A DNA stretch of 64,000 bases from Paenibacillus hexagrammi (GTDB lineage Bacteria > Bacillota > Bacilli > Paenibacillales > NBRC-103111): positions 4,850,501 through 4,914,500 of the forward strand of contig NZ_CP090978.1 in assembly GCF_021513275.1 (NCBI RefSeq). Direction: 5' to 3'. Below the pieces are notes generated by a model that made no database searches, was not told where the DNA came from, and worked only from the letters and a program-made list of their open reading frames with translations. Positions 17,869 through 27,374 of this stretch are shown here, one piece after another. Position 1 is the stretch's first letter, and every line of letters begins with the position of its first letter. The translations under genes were made by a program, and so were the position numbers.

Positions 17869-17875
17869 GTTCTAT

Positions 17876-19270
17876 TTATGAAGCGACGACCGCTTCCACT
17901 TCGGCAGCCGGTTTAATCAGCACCTTCTTCTCCCAGGCGCGGCTTCTCCAGCGCAGCAGCATCATAAGTCCCCGCAGCCATTCGTCAACCGTGAAGGCAA
18001 TCCACACGCCCAGCAGGCCGAGGTCTGTATGGACGCCCAGCCAATAGGCAAGCGGTACGGCCACTCCCCACATGGACAGCACACCCAGAAGCACGGGAAA
18101 TCTAGCATCCCCCGCAGCTCGAAGCGAGTTGATGACAACCAGATTAAACGTCCGTCCGGGCTCCAGTATCACCGATAGCAGCAGAATGCTAGAGCCGACG
18201 GCAATAATCTGCGGGTTGTCGGTGAATAAGCTCAGGAAGTCTTTGCGGAGAAAGGCTGCTATTCCGACGACGACCGCTGTCACGACAAAGCTGATCCGCA
18301 GGCTGCGCAGCAGCTTGTGATAGGCCGCCTGAAACTCGCCGGCTCCGACCATATGACCGACGAGGATTTCCGTCCCTGCCCCAATCGCCATACCCAGCGC
18401 CATGAAGTAGTTGGATATGTTCATCACATAGACATGGGTACTAAGCGCGGCGGGGCCGATGATATTGATGAAGCTTACGATCATCATGTGCTGAGACTGC
18501 CAGGATAAATGCTCGCCTGCCGCCGGAAGCCCTACTCCAAGAATTTGTTTGACGTACTGCCTTTCGAACGAAACATAATCCTTGAGGCGAATCCGAATCG
18601 GTATGCGGCGATAAAGGATCACAAGTAAAACGACCAACCCTAGGAGCCGACTCGTAACCGTAGACACAGCTGCACCGGTTACTCCCCATTCTGGAAACCC
18701 GAAATGCCCGAAAATCAACAAAAAGTTACCGGCAACATGCACGATGTTGACGCCAAGCGTCACAAACATGACATCCCTGGTGTGTCCATGCGAACGGATG
18801 ACAGACGATATCGCGTATGATAACGCCTCAATCCAGATGAACGCCCCGATCAGCTTTAAGTAGCGGCTGGCGATCTCGACCTGATCCGGCGCCAAATGCA
18901 TGAGCCGCATCAGCGGCTCGCCGAACAAGTAGAGCGCCAGACTAATGATCAGCCCGAATACCATATTAATCGTAATCGCCAGAGCGGATATGCGGCTTGC
19001 TTCCTTCTCGCGTCCAGCTCCAAGATATTGAGCTACAGCTACACTAGTTCCGATGCCTACAAAGCCGAACATAAGTATGCAGAAGATAATAATTTCATTG
19101 GCCAATCCCACGGCCCCGGTAACCAAATCCGAGATACGACTGAGCATGAATACATCAGCGGTTCCAAGCAGCATTCTAAGCACTGAATCTACAAAAATCG
19201 GCCATGTTACGGCGTATAAGCTTAATCTCTTCCATGTAGGCAAGGATTCTAATGCTGTGCTATCTCTCAA
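17876..19270 (-). CDS. MATE-family efflux transporter
   Basis: 464 residues with twelve predicted helices in two similar halves, as in multidrug and toxin extrusion proteins that export organic cations in exchange for Na+ or H+. The starting helix LYAVTWPIFVDSVLRMLLG and the second-half start LPAAGEHLSWQSQH are typical. The start is a TTG at 19270 with AAGGAG upstream. Substrate unknown; no regulator adjoins it. Confidence 0.92.
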   Translation of the reverse strand: MRDSTALESLPTWKRLSLYAVTWPIFVDSVLRMLLGTADVFMLSRISDLVTGAVGLANEIIIFCILMFGFVGIGTSVAVAQYLGAGREKEASRISALAITINMVFGLIISLALYLFGEPLMRLMHLAPDQVEIASRYLKLIGAFIWIEALSYAISSVIRSHGHTRDVMFVTLGVNIVHVAGNFLLIFGHFGFPEWGVTGAAVSTVTSRLLGLVVLLVILYRRIPIRIRLKDYVSFERQYVKQILGVGLPAAGEHLSWQSQHMMIVSFINIIGPAALSTHVYVMNISNYFMALGMAIGAGTEILVGHMVGAGEFQAAYHKLLRSLRISFVVTAVVVGIAAFLRKDFLSLFTDNPQIIAVGSSILLLSVILEPGRTFNLVVINSLRAAGDARFPVLLGVLSMWGVAVPLAYWLGVHTDLGLLGVWIAFTVDEWLRGLMMLLRWRSRAWEKKVLIKPAAEVEAVVAS

Positions 19271-19335
19271 GTTTCTCTACTCCTTGGGCATCAAATGCTC
19301 CTAGTGTAGAGTACGAAAGCGATTCCAGTCAATGA

Positions 19336-20997
19336 CTACTTGCTGCCATTATGTACATTGAATCGATTGCGTCCGTTCTTCTTGGCCTCATACATGGCGG
19401 TATCGGCGCAGCGCATAATTGCTTCCGGATTCGTATCGCCTTTTCGTGCAACACTGACACCAATACTGCCGGTTACCTCATAGCTCGTGCCGTTTAACCT
19501 GACTGGTTGATTCAGCTGTTCAATTAACCTCTTGGCCAGCATGCGGACATCCTGCTCAGAGTCCAGCCGCGGCAGAAGAATGACAAATTCATCTCCGCCA
19601 AGTCTGGCAATTTGCGCATCAACTGGTGCTGCGGCCTGCAGTCTCTCAGCAACTGTAATCAAAAGCTCGTCACCGGCGGAATGGCCGAACGTATCGTTCA
19701 CCCACTTAAAGCGGTCAAGGTCGATCAGCATCACCGCAACTTGACTGCTTGCTGCACCTGTTTGCTGAAACGTCTCTCCCAACAGTTCATAAAATCTTCT
19801 CCGGTTTAACAATCCTGTCAAAGCATCATGATAGGCAAGCCTGAATAGCATTTCCTGATGTTCTTGTTGCTGCGTGATGTCGTTCACCATCATATACGTC
19901 CATATTTTCCCATCTATCTCGATAAAGTCCATATTCAATTGGATGGATCGCAGCTCATTCCTATAATTTCTTATTTGCAGCTCCAGCAGTAAAGATTTCC
20001 GGTTGACATAAGCCTCCGTCATCGTCGCCTCATGACTGCTAGGCTCGAACTGAATAAATGAGGTCACTCTTTTTCGGTACCAATTCGTATTTTCCGCATC
20101 TACGCCGATGATTTGCAGATAAGCATCGTTAGCCTCAATCATTTGGCCTAATTCATCCACCAGTACGATACCGTTAGGTGATAGCTTAAATAAGATTTCA
20201 TACCGTCTGATGGCGGAGGATAGAAAATTATAGTTGATCATGGCATAACGAATGAACAAGGCAAACACGACAATACAATAAGGAGCCACAGGCGACATGG
20301 ACATATTGAATACCTGCAGTGTCACCACATTAAGGCTATTTATCAAAATGACCCATAAGCTGGCAAATAGAGTTCCTCTCCAAATCACTTTCAGCCTGAC
20401 TTTTTCCTGATCGCTGAGGCTGTTCTTTCTCGCTGCGCGAATCGTTAAGAAGAGCAATGTAAGGATGCAGATTAGCGTATAAAGTACAATAACGGCAAAA
20501 GTGGCTTGCACAAGAACGCTATAACGTTCGATGCGCCAATGGCCGTTTTGCTCCACCAGCACTTCGGTCAAAGGCGAGTTCCAAAACAACACGATCAAGC
20601 CGAAAAGCGGGGGCAGCGAAATGACATGAATAGGCCTGTGCACGAGCGACATTCCTTTTAACTTGCCAAAAAAATAAATCACGACCGACATAATCATGCA
20701 AGAGGAGCTCAGCACTATATAACGAGACATTAACGCCGAGTAATCAAGCGGAACAATATTCATTAAGAATTGCCCGAAATATAAGGAACTGAACAAGAAA
20801 AACATAATCATCGCAATGCGGTGAAGTCTATTTTTGGGGTCTCGAAAATAAATCTCAATAGCCATATAAAATAAGAGTAAGAAAGGTATAAGCTGAAACA
20901 AGTATGGCCACAGAAACAAATCTACCAACTCCGGCTGCTTAAATGTTAAAATGATAGATTTCGTGCAGGAGCAGGTAATTCCTTCAAAAAAAAACAT
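19336..20997 (-). CDS. membrane diguanylate cyclase (7TM-PAS-GGDEF)
   Basis: 553 residues. About seven N-terminal membrane helices (residues 25-260, of the histidine-kinase N-terminal 7TM type) are followed by a PAS domain (about 265-380) and a GGDEF domain (about 385-550) with an intact ARLGGDEFVILL active site. It makes cyclic di-GMP from two GTP. There is no EAL domain. The first ATG lacks a ribosome site and follows a run of A, so the first 20 residues are uncertain. The adjacent SLH surface protein could be a matrix or adhesion output, but no c-di-GMP riboswitch is visible. Confidence 0.88.
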   Translation of the reverse strand: MFFFEGITCSCTKSIILTFKQPELVDLFLWPYLFQLIPFLLLFYMAIEIYFRDPKNRLHRIAMIMFFLFSSLYFGQFLMNIVPLDYSALMSRYIVLSSSCMIMSVVIYFFGKLKGMSLVHRPIHVISLPPLFGLIVLFWNSPLTEVLVEQNGHWRIERYSVLVQATFAVIVLYTLICILTLLFLTIRAARKNSLSDQEKVRLKVIWRGTLFASLWVILINSLNVVTLQVFNMSMSPVAPYCIVVFALFIRYAMINYNFLSSAIRRYEILFKLSPNGIVLVDELGQMIEANDAYLQIIGVDAENTNWYRKRVTSFIQFEPSSHEATMTEAYVNRKSLLLELQIRNYRNELRSIQLNMDFIEIDGKIWTYMMVNDITQQQEHQEMLFRLAYHDALTGLLNRRRFYELLGETFQQTGAASSQVAVMLIDLDRFKWVNDTFGHSAGDELLITVAERLQAAAPVDAQIARLGGDEFVILLPRLDSEQDVRMLAKRLIEQLNQPVRLNGTSYEVTGSIGVSVARKGDTNPEAIMRCADTAMYEAKKNGRNRFNVHNGSK

Positions 20998-21055
20998 AAC
21001 GATATTAAATGATACATTGAGAGTTTGTGGCCCTGGAATTATAAATTTTATGATG

Positions 21056-21095
21056 GTAAAAAAAGCCGGCGCAATCTTACGATCGCGTCGGCTTC
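21056..21095 (-). terminator. terminator of the large surface protein gene
   Basis: On the minus strand AAGCCGACGC and GCGCCGGCTT pair and are followed by a T-run, 20 bases past the stop codon at 21117. Confidence 0.85.
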
Positions 21096-21116
21096 CACCT
21101 CATTCTACCTGTAACT

Positions 21117-24100
21117 TCAAATCAATTTCGCTTGCTGCAGCAGCCGTTGAATCATCATCGCCGCCTGTGCACGAGTGATTAAATCTTTTGGCGCAAGTTG
21201 GTTGCCGGTTACTCCACCGACCAATTTGCGATCGACTAGCAATGCGATGCTCTCTGCAGCCCAATCACCTGATGCACCGCCATCACCGAATCCGGCGATG
21301 ATAGCTTGCACTTGATTGCCGCTAAGCTTCGGCAACGCATCGTTTGTCAACCGCAGTGCCTTCGCCGTCATGACCATCGCCTGCTCACGGGTAATGGTTG
21401 CCTCCGGCTGGAAGTTCCCATCGCCGAATCCCTGGACGAGCCCGTACTCGACAGCTGTACCGACATAGTCCGAATACCAGGACGATGCACTCACATCTGC
21501 AAAGGAAGCGCGCGATGCGTTTGGTTTCAAGCCGAGTGCACGAACAAGCATCGCGGCGAATTCCGCCCGCGTGATATTCTGCTCCGGCAGGAAGGTACGG
21601 TCATCCACACCATTTATGACCATGCGAGAGCCCATATCGTTTATAGCTGCTTCCGCCCAATGACCTTTCACATCGGCGAATGCAACGGGATGCCAGACAA
21701 CTGAATATGTGCTGTTTGTCAAACTATTGATTTGCGCATAATAGCGGCCATCAAGCTTCACGATCTTGGTCGGCACGTGACGAACCGTTCCGTTCTCTTC
21801 AATCACAACGCCCGTCGTAATCTTGGATGGGTCAACTCCGTCCGGAATAGCAATCGTCCTTTCAACGTACGCATTAAAACGGTCGATCGTAACCGTCTTG
21901 TCTTTGAACGTGCCGCTGACGTTAAATTCCACGGCAGGTACAACGAGCTGGAGATCACCTGAGCCGGCTAATTGCTCAACGACCTTGGCGGTATCCTCCT
22001 TCGGGGCTCCGATCTCAATCCGAACCTTGATGTCCTGAAGCTCAACTCCTTCACCGAACTTCTCAGCCATACTTCCGATATTAATTTGCTGAGCGGGGAG
22101 AGAGTACGAGCTTGTCTCTGTCTTAATCTCGACAACTGCCGATTTGTCTTCCATGCTCCGTACCATTCTGCCGTTCAATTCACCGGACACAACGTCCGAC
22201 TTAGTTACAACTGGAATCGTAATAACCGCGCCTTTCGTTTGTATATCCAGCTTGGCCTTCAGCTTCGCCTCATCGACTTCAACTGTCGTTACCTTACGTC
22301 CATTCACCTCAGACGTTATCAGCTTGCCTGCGCTTTCGCGGCTGCCGTTAACGAGTACATCCGCACTAGGCTCTGAAGGAGCGACAGGAGCAGCAGCTGC
22401 AGAAGAAGAGCGAGCACGTGGTGTCACGGCTGCCGACTCACTGGAAGCTTCGGAGTTGCCTGCTATATTCGTAGCCGTAACCGTAAAGGTATAAGACGTA
22501 CCGTTAGTAAGTCCTGTAACGGTAATCGGGCTGTTCGTTCCCGTTACGGTCTGCCCACCCGGTAAGACCGTTACTGTATATTGCGTTACGGAGCTACCGC
22601 CATTGTCAACCGGCGGTTTAAACGATACGTACGCTTTGCCATTGCTTGCCGTAGCGGTAACTTCCGTCGGTACTCCCGGGACAGTCGCCGGCGTAACCGA
22701 CTCAGTAGATGCGGATGCATCGGAAGATCCAGCAGCATTCATCGCCCTAACCGTGAACGTGTAAGCAGTGCCGTTATCAAGCCCTGTTACAACGATCGGA
22801 CTCTCGCTCCCCTCCACTGTCTGTTCCCCCGGCCATACCGTTACCGTATAGCCTGTAATTGGACTACCGCCTACAAATGCCGGAGGCGTAAACGATACGG
22901 CAGCTTGGGTGTTGCCCCATGCTGCAGAGACGTCGGTCGGCGCTCCCGGTTCCGTAATCAGTACAAGATCAGGTGTTAAGGCCGACAATGCCGACGTTCC
23001 GGCATCATTCGTTGCCGACACCTTAAATGCATACGATACACCGTAAACCAGATCTGTTACCGTAATAGGGCTGCTTGTACCGTTTACGGTGCGTCCATCA
23101 GGGTAAACTGTCACCGTGTATCCGGTAATCGGACTGCCGCCATCGTTGGAAGGAGGCGTGAATCCAACCGTCGCTTCTCCTTCCCCTTCTTCAACCGTCA
23201 CACCACTCGGAACACCAGGAACCGCTGCCGGAGTAACGCCGTTTGAAGGTACAGAAACCTCAGATGTGCCAGCCGCGTTCGTAGCCGTTACTGTGAACGT
23301 ATAGGCGGTACCATTCGTCAGCCCTGTTACGTTAATTGTGCTGCCTGTGCCAGTTGACGTCCGGCCACCAGGTGAAGCCGTCACGGTGTAGCTCGTAACT
23401 GCACTGCCGCCATTATCGGCAGGAGCGTCGAAAGACACCGTCGCTTGGCTGTCACCTCGGGAAGCGGCTACGTTTGTCGGCGCTTGCGGTACCGTAGCCG
23501 GCGTCACAGGAGAAGACTCTTCGGAAGCTTCCGAAGTTCCTACTGCGTTCGTTGCTGTCACGGTAAAGGTATAAGCCGTGCCATTCGTCAGTTCCGTAAC
23601 TGGAATCGGGCTGCCGGAACCAGTCACTGTCCGGCCCCCCGGTAAAACTGTTACGGTATACTGCGTAATGCTGCTGCCGCCGTTGTCGGCAGGCGGATCA
23701 AACGACACCGTCGCTTCACCATTGCCCCATATCGCGCTAACATTCGCCGGAGCCTCCGAAACGGCCATCGGAACGATCGCATTCGACGGAACGGACGAAT
23801 CCGACGTTGCCGCGCTGTTCGTCGACGTCACCGTAAACGTGTACGACGTGCCGTTGGTTAGTCCAATAACCTTAATCGGGCTGCCTGTGCCGGTCCCGGT
23901 TAAGCCGCCAGGCGATGCTGTAACCGTGTAGCCGGCAATCGCACTGCCGCCGTTATCGTTAGGAGCAGTAAAGGTTACCGTCGCTTCACCGCTGCCTCCC
24001 TCCGCCGTAACTACTGTCGGTGAGCTCGGTTTGCCTGCCGGTGTAACACTGTCTGAGGCTTCCGATGCGTCCGAAGTGCCAACGGAGTTCGTGGCGGTTA

Positions 24101-25763
24101 CGGTGAACGTGTAAGCCGTCCCATTCGTCAAGCCAGTGATATCAATCGGGCTGCTTGCGCCAGAGGCTGTGATACCATCCGGCGAAGATGTTACCGTATA
24201 AGACGTAATTGGCCGTCCGCCGTCCGAAGGAACGGTTACCGCGATACTAGCAGAGCCATCACCCGGCGTGACGCCTGTCACGCCGGGCGCATCGGGTTTC
24301 GTTGGCTGTAGCGTATACGCTTCAGACATAACCATACTATCTGCCATACCGTCCATTACGGCAATCGCTTTAATCGTCATCGCCGCGTTGATGGCGATCG
24401 CACTATCGTAAACCGTGCTTACCGAAGTCGGCGTGCTGCCATCTGTCGTATAGTGAATAACCGCCCCGTTGGTGCTTGTCGAAAGTGTAACAAGCGCACC
24501 TCGGGCAACTTCGCTGCCAGCCGGAGATGCCGTCGGCGTCTCGGTGAGCGGAATGTTCAATGTATAGGCGGCGGTCATCAATCGGCTGCTTCCCCAGTCG
24601 CTGCGATTCGCGATCGCTTTGATCGTCACCGGTCCATTCACCGTGATCGGCCCGCTATACACGGTACTAGCCGTCGTCGGCGTGCTGCCGTCAGTCGTAT
24701 AATAAATCGCCGCGCCTGCTGCGAAGGTAGATAACGAGACGTTCGTGCCGGGAGAGACTGCGCCTGCAGCAACACTCGCCTTCGGCATGGAAGTTCGCGG
24801 CACCGGTCGGTGCGACTCACTGTGATTCGAAGGTCCGGAATTACCTGCTCCGCCGGCTACGAATACCTCCCCTGTCTGCAGCAGCACCGCTTCAGGTGCG
24901 ATGAGCCCTACGTTCAACGTGGGACCGGAGATCCAGCTGTCCGTTTCCGGATCGTAAATGACGGTGCTCGTAAGCGGCGTGTAGTTCGGATCGAAACCGC
25001 CCACCACCGAAACTCTTCCGTCCTCAAGCGTTGTTGAACCATGAATGTAACGCATCGTTGGCATGTTCGCAGCGGCTGACCAGCTGTTTGAAGTAGGATC
25101 ATAGATCAGTGCGCTATTGGACATCGAGCCGTTCACCGTACCGCCCGAAACCAACACTCTTCCGTCACCCATCAGCGCCGCGCCGAATTCTTTTCGGGTC
25201 GAGGGCATGCTAGGGCCTGCGGACCACACATTCGTCGACGGATCGTAAATTTCAGTTGATGCAAGATCACCATCATCATTCCCGCCGCCAATTACCAACA
25301 CACGGCCATCCGGAAGTGTCACAGCGGTGTGGGCTGCCCTCAGCACGGATAGCGGAGCAGCCGCGCTCCATGTGCTCGTAGAAGGGTTGTAAATTTCAAC
25401 ACTATTAAGAACGCCGGTGTCAAAACTGTTTCCTCCAATGACCATTACCCGGCCATCATGCAGCAAGACTGCGGCGTGACTAAACCGTGCAGTCAGCATG
25501 GAAACTCCGTACATCCAAGAATTTAAAGTCGGATTATAAATCATCGTGGTGGCAGTATGCTGCATACCATCGTTTCCGCCGGTCACCATGACCTTACCAT
25601 CGGCCATCGTGACAGCTCGATGCAATTGGCGATTTGCGGGCATATTTGCATCATTGGTCGCAGCCGAAGCCACGGGCAAATATGCAGGCCATACCAGAAC
25701 CAAAACAAGCAGGGATGCCAGTAACATACGGAATAGCTGCCTAGTTGCTCTTGAGTCTCTCAT
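21117..25763 (-). CDS. large Kelch/chitobiase-like/FnIII/SLH surface protein
   Basis: 1548 residues. A signal peptide ends near VASA (about 34). About six Kelch repeats follow (35-310; the DGRVLVIGG pattern), then two chitobiase C-terminal-like repeats with YYTTDGSTPT (about 330-480), seven fibronectin type III domains (about 490-1115), a Ser/Ala linker, a roughly 230-residue module also present in the protein at 61821, and three SLH repeats (about 1383-1548) that bind secondary cell-wall polymer. It is an exported wall-attached adhesin or carbohydrate-binding protein; no catalytic domain is seen. GGAGG lies upstream of the ATG. Its own terminator follows. Confidence 0.92.
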   Translation of the reverse strand: MRDSRATRQLFRMLLASLLVLVLVWPAYLPVASAATNDANMPANRQLHRAVTMADGKVMVTGGNDGMQHTATTMIYNPTLNSWMYGVSMLTARFSHAAVLLHDGRVMVIGGNSFDTGVLNSVEIYNPSTSTWSAAAPLSVLRAAHTAVTLPDGRVLVIGGGNDDGDLASTEIYDPSTNVWSAGPSMPSTRKEFGAALMGDGRVLVSGGTVNGSMSNSALIYDPTSNSWSAAANMPTMRYIHGSTTLEDGRVSVVGGFDPNYTPLTSTVIYDPETDSWISGPTLNVGLIAPEAVLLQTGEVFVAGGAGNSGPSNHSESHRPVPRTSMPKASVAAGAVSPGTNVSLSTFAAGAAIYYTTDGSTPTTASTVYSGPITVNGPVTIKAIANRSDWGSSRLMTAAYTLNIPLTETPTASPAGSEVARGALVTLSTSTNGAVIHYTTDGSTPTSVSTVYDSAIAINAAMTIKAIAVMDGMADSMVMSEAYTLQPTKPDAPGVTGVTPGDGSASIAVTVPSDGGRPITSYTVTSSPDGITASGASSPIDITGLTNGTAYTFTVTATNSVGTSDASEASDSVTPAGKPSSPTVVTAEGGSGEATVTFTAPNDNGGSAIAGYTVTASPGGLTGTGTGSPIKVIGLTNGTSYTFTVTSTNSAATSDSSVPSNAIVPMAVSEAPANVSAIWGNGEATVSFDPPADNGGSSITQYTVTVLPGGRTVTGSGSPIPVTELTNGTAYTFTVTATNAVGTSEASEESSPVTPATVPQAPTNVAASRGDSQATVSFDAPADNGGSAVTSYTVTASPGGRTSTGTGSTINVTGLTNGTAYTFTVTATNAAGTSEVSVPSNGVTPAAVPGVPSGVTVEEGEGEATVGFTPPSNDGGSPITGYTVTVYPDGRTVNGTSSPITVTDLVYGVSYAFKVSATNDAGTSALSALTPDLVLITEPGAPTDVSAAWGNTQAAVSFTPPAFVGGSPITGYTVTVWPGEQTVEGSESPIVVTGLDNGTAYTFTVRAMNAAGSSDASASTESVTPATVPGVPTEVTATASNGKAYVSFKPPVDNGGSSVTQYTVTVLPGGQTVTGTNSPITVTGLTNGTSYTFTVTATNIAGNSEASSESAAVTPRARSSSAAAAPVAPSEPSADVLVNGSRESAGKLITSEVNGRKVTTVEVDEAKLKAKLDIQTKGAVITIPVVTKSDVVSGELNGRMVRSMEDKSAVVEIKTETSSYSLPAQQINIGSMAEKFGEGVELQDIKVRIEIGAPKEDTAKVVEQLAGSGDLQLVVPAVEFNVSGTFKDKTVTIDRFNAYVERTIAIPDGVDPSKITTGVVIEENGTVRHVPTKIVKLDGRYYAQINSLTNSTYSVVWHPVAFADVKGHWAEAAINDMGSRMVINGVDDRTFLPEQNITRAEFAAMLVRALGLKPNASRASFADVSASSWYSDYVGTAVEYGLVQGFGDGNFQPEATITREQAMVMTAKALRLTNDALPKLSGNQVQAIIAGFGDGGASGDWAAESIALLVDRKLVGGVTGNQLAPKDLITRAQAAMMIQRLLQQAKLI
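22420..24300 (-). repeat. seven tandem FnIII-coding repeats
   Basis: Seven units of about 270 bases encode near-identical FnIII domains with the shared core GLTNGTAYTFTVTATN. The similarity extends to the DNA, so the array can expand, contract or be misassembled. Confidence 0.85.
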
Positions 25764-25990
25764 CTTGTCGTCTGTTCCTCCATGTGCTCGTAATTTTGAA
25801 TATTGCGGTAACGATGATAGAGATGCGATTCCGGAATCGCCACAATCATCAACTTCATCGCAATATTCTGAATAAATTCTTCTTTCCCCTCCTTAAAGCG
25901 CGCTATCTCCTACAGGGGATTATTCCCTGTTAGAAATATCCGTGTGTTCGAACTTGAGTAGATGTTCTACGGTAACTTTGACCACAGACA

Positions 25991-26031
25991 AAAGCCCGCC
26001 CCCATGATTCATCATGAGGGACGGGCTCCAT
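25991..26031 (-). terminator. terminator of the BtrH-domain gene
   Basis: On the minus strand GCCCGTCCCTCATGAT and ATCATGGGGGCGGGC pair, followed by TTTTG, immediately after the stop at 26035. The remaining bases to 25763 form the leader of the large surface protein. That leader carries an AACAGGG/CCCCTGT repeat and an AAGGAGG with no proper start codon after it. Confidence 0.85.
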
Positions 26032-26034
26032 CAA

Positions 26035-27171
26035 CTATACCTGCAGCTCCATTTCACACAGCCGCAGCTGCTCGACAATCGCGCTTTCGATTTCAAGAAT
26101 GGCTTGTACATTGCGATCCAGATCATCATACATCCGAACCGATTTGGATATAGCCAATTTTAACGACAGATTGGCACAGATATCCCAGCGTTTGGCCGAT
26201 TCGGCCAATTGCTCTGTTATCACACCCACAGTCTCCTGTGGCAGCAAGTCGGCGATCTCGAGGAGGAACACCCGGAAGCGGTTTCGCCCTCTGGCGACTC
26301 TTTTTAAACAAACATTATAATACTCTTTAAAGAAGTTTGCTGTATCCGTGTCCACGGGGTGCTCCTTGCGGCGCAGCAGGCTCTGCCTGAATTCCTCAAT
26401 GCTTCGAAGTCCGCTATAGCCTGTGGACGCTTCCTCCCTGCCGCTCATTCGCGAATAGCTTTCCCGAAGGATGCCCAGCAGCTTGGCACGATCCGGCGTA
26501 TAGTCACTTCCTGCATCGAATTCCATCCAAAGATTGCGGATCGGTCTTCGATACTCACCGATAATCGGATTCAGACGCGGCACATCCGATAGTCTGGCCG
26601 TGATGATGTCCTCCATGGGGATTTCCCCGTCAAAATCGCTGCTGCTCAGTAAGTATTTATCGAATACGTGATAAACTCCCTTCTCTTCATCGTACCCGGT
26701 GATCACGATAGCATGCAGTCCATGCTCTTTCATATAGGCACGGTGGTAGCTCATATAATACAGGTCCACCACAGCCGCTACAGCCTTATTGCTGTCAATC
26801 AGCTCCTTGAGCCGGGCTGCCGCAACCTCGGAGTCATCATGAATATATAGCTGAAACCGGATTTTATCTCGATGCTTCTCGTTCTCCGTATAAGGAGCAT
26901 CCGGATCATAGTAGGTTGTTTCGGGAAAATAAGCCAGTCCCAGCGAGGAGTTGAGCTCCGCCTCCGTAAACTCCACCGAAGTGGAGAAGCGGTACATAAA
27001 GGTCGTACCGATAAAGTTGGTGCTTGGGTCAAACATAAAAGAAAGATAATCAGCAAGCACGAGCCTTGGGTCATGCCCGAGATGAGCCAGACAAGCGCCA
27101 TAAGCAGTCGCAAAGCAGTCATTGACATACGGTTCAAAGTAGCGGGGCACATGTTCTACAATATTTTTCAC
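26035..27171 (-). CDS. BtrH N-terminal-domain protein (orphan)
   Basis: 378 residues. Residues about 10-150 match the BtrH N-terminal domain, a papain-like fold named after the butirosin acyltransferase: the early motif is YVNDCFATAYGACLAHLG with Cys as the likely nucleophile, and later HGLHAIVITGYDEE carries a His. The C-terminal half is helical and unassigned. In antibiotic clusters BtrH-type proteins move an acyl group from a carrier protein, but no carrier, NRPS or aminoglycoside gene is nearby, so the substrate is unknown. The GTG at 27171 follows AAGGAAGG; the longer ATG frame to 27327 crosses a terminator and is rejected. Confidence 0.78.
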   Translation of the reverse strand: MKNIVEHVPRYFEPYVNDCFATAYGACLAHLGHDPRLVLADYLSFMFDPSTNFIGTTFMYRFSTSVEFTEAELNSSLGLAYFPETTYYDPDAPYTENEKHRDKIRFQLYIHDDSEVAAARLKELIDSNKAVAAVVDLYYMSYHRAYMKEHGLHAIVITGYDEEKGVYHVFDKYLLSSSDFDGEIPMEDIITARLSDVPRLNPIIGEYRRPIRNLWMEFDAGSDYTPDRAKLLGILRESYSRMSGREEASTGYSGLRSIEEFRQSLLRRKEHPVDTDTANFFKEYYNVCLKRVARGRNRFRVFLLEIADLLPQETVGVITEQLAESAKRWDICANLSLKLAISKSVRMYDDLDRNVQAILEIESAIVEQLRLCEMELQV

Positions 27172-27292
27172 GTTTCCACTGCCTTCCTTCGTTGTATTGT
27201 AATTCCATACATCAAGGGTACATGAAGGAGACTTGCCGAGTGGAGTTGCCAGAGACTCAATCCGGATAACCGCCGGTATCCATTTTACAAAA

Positions 27293-27337
27293 CAAAAAAA
27301 GGTCATATGGATACTTATTTTCTCCATCCGACCTTTT
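27293..27337 (-). terminator. terminator of the spore germination operon
   Basis: On the minus strand GGTCGGATGGA and TATCCATATGACC pair and are followed by seven T, about 40 bases after the gerC stop. Confidence 0.8.
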
Positions 27338-27374
27338 TCTTCTATACTTGAATGTAACCAATCACCATTTAGGC

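Noticed and set aside
22581..22979. Plus-strand open frame opposite the FnIII repeats
   Set aside because: Shadow of a repetitive GC-rich gene on the other strand, with an Arg/Cys-rich product and no ribosome site.
22420..24300. CRISPR-like array
   Set aside because: The regular units are FnIII domain codons in one long frame, not short repeats with unique spacers.
25760..25858. 32-residue frame in the leader of the Kelch/SLH gene, stop overlapping its ATG
   Set aside because: No ribosome site before the ATG at 25858. An AAGGAGG further up has no start codon after it. The overlap could be chance.
25764..25990. c-di-GMP riboswitch upstream of the surface protein near the GGDEF gene
   Set aside because: The conserved CACGCACAGGGCAAACC-type core and its partner loop are not present on the minus strand.
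27172..27327. ATG extension of the BtrH-domain gene
   Set aside because: It overlaps the terminator of the ger operon and has no family similarity. The GTG at 27171 has a strong ribosome site.
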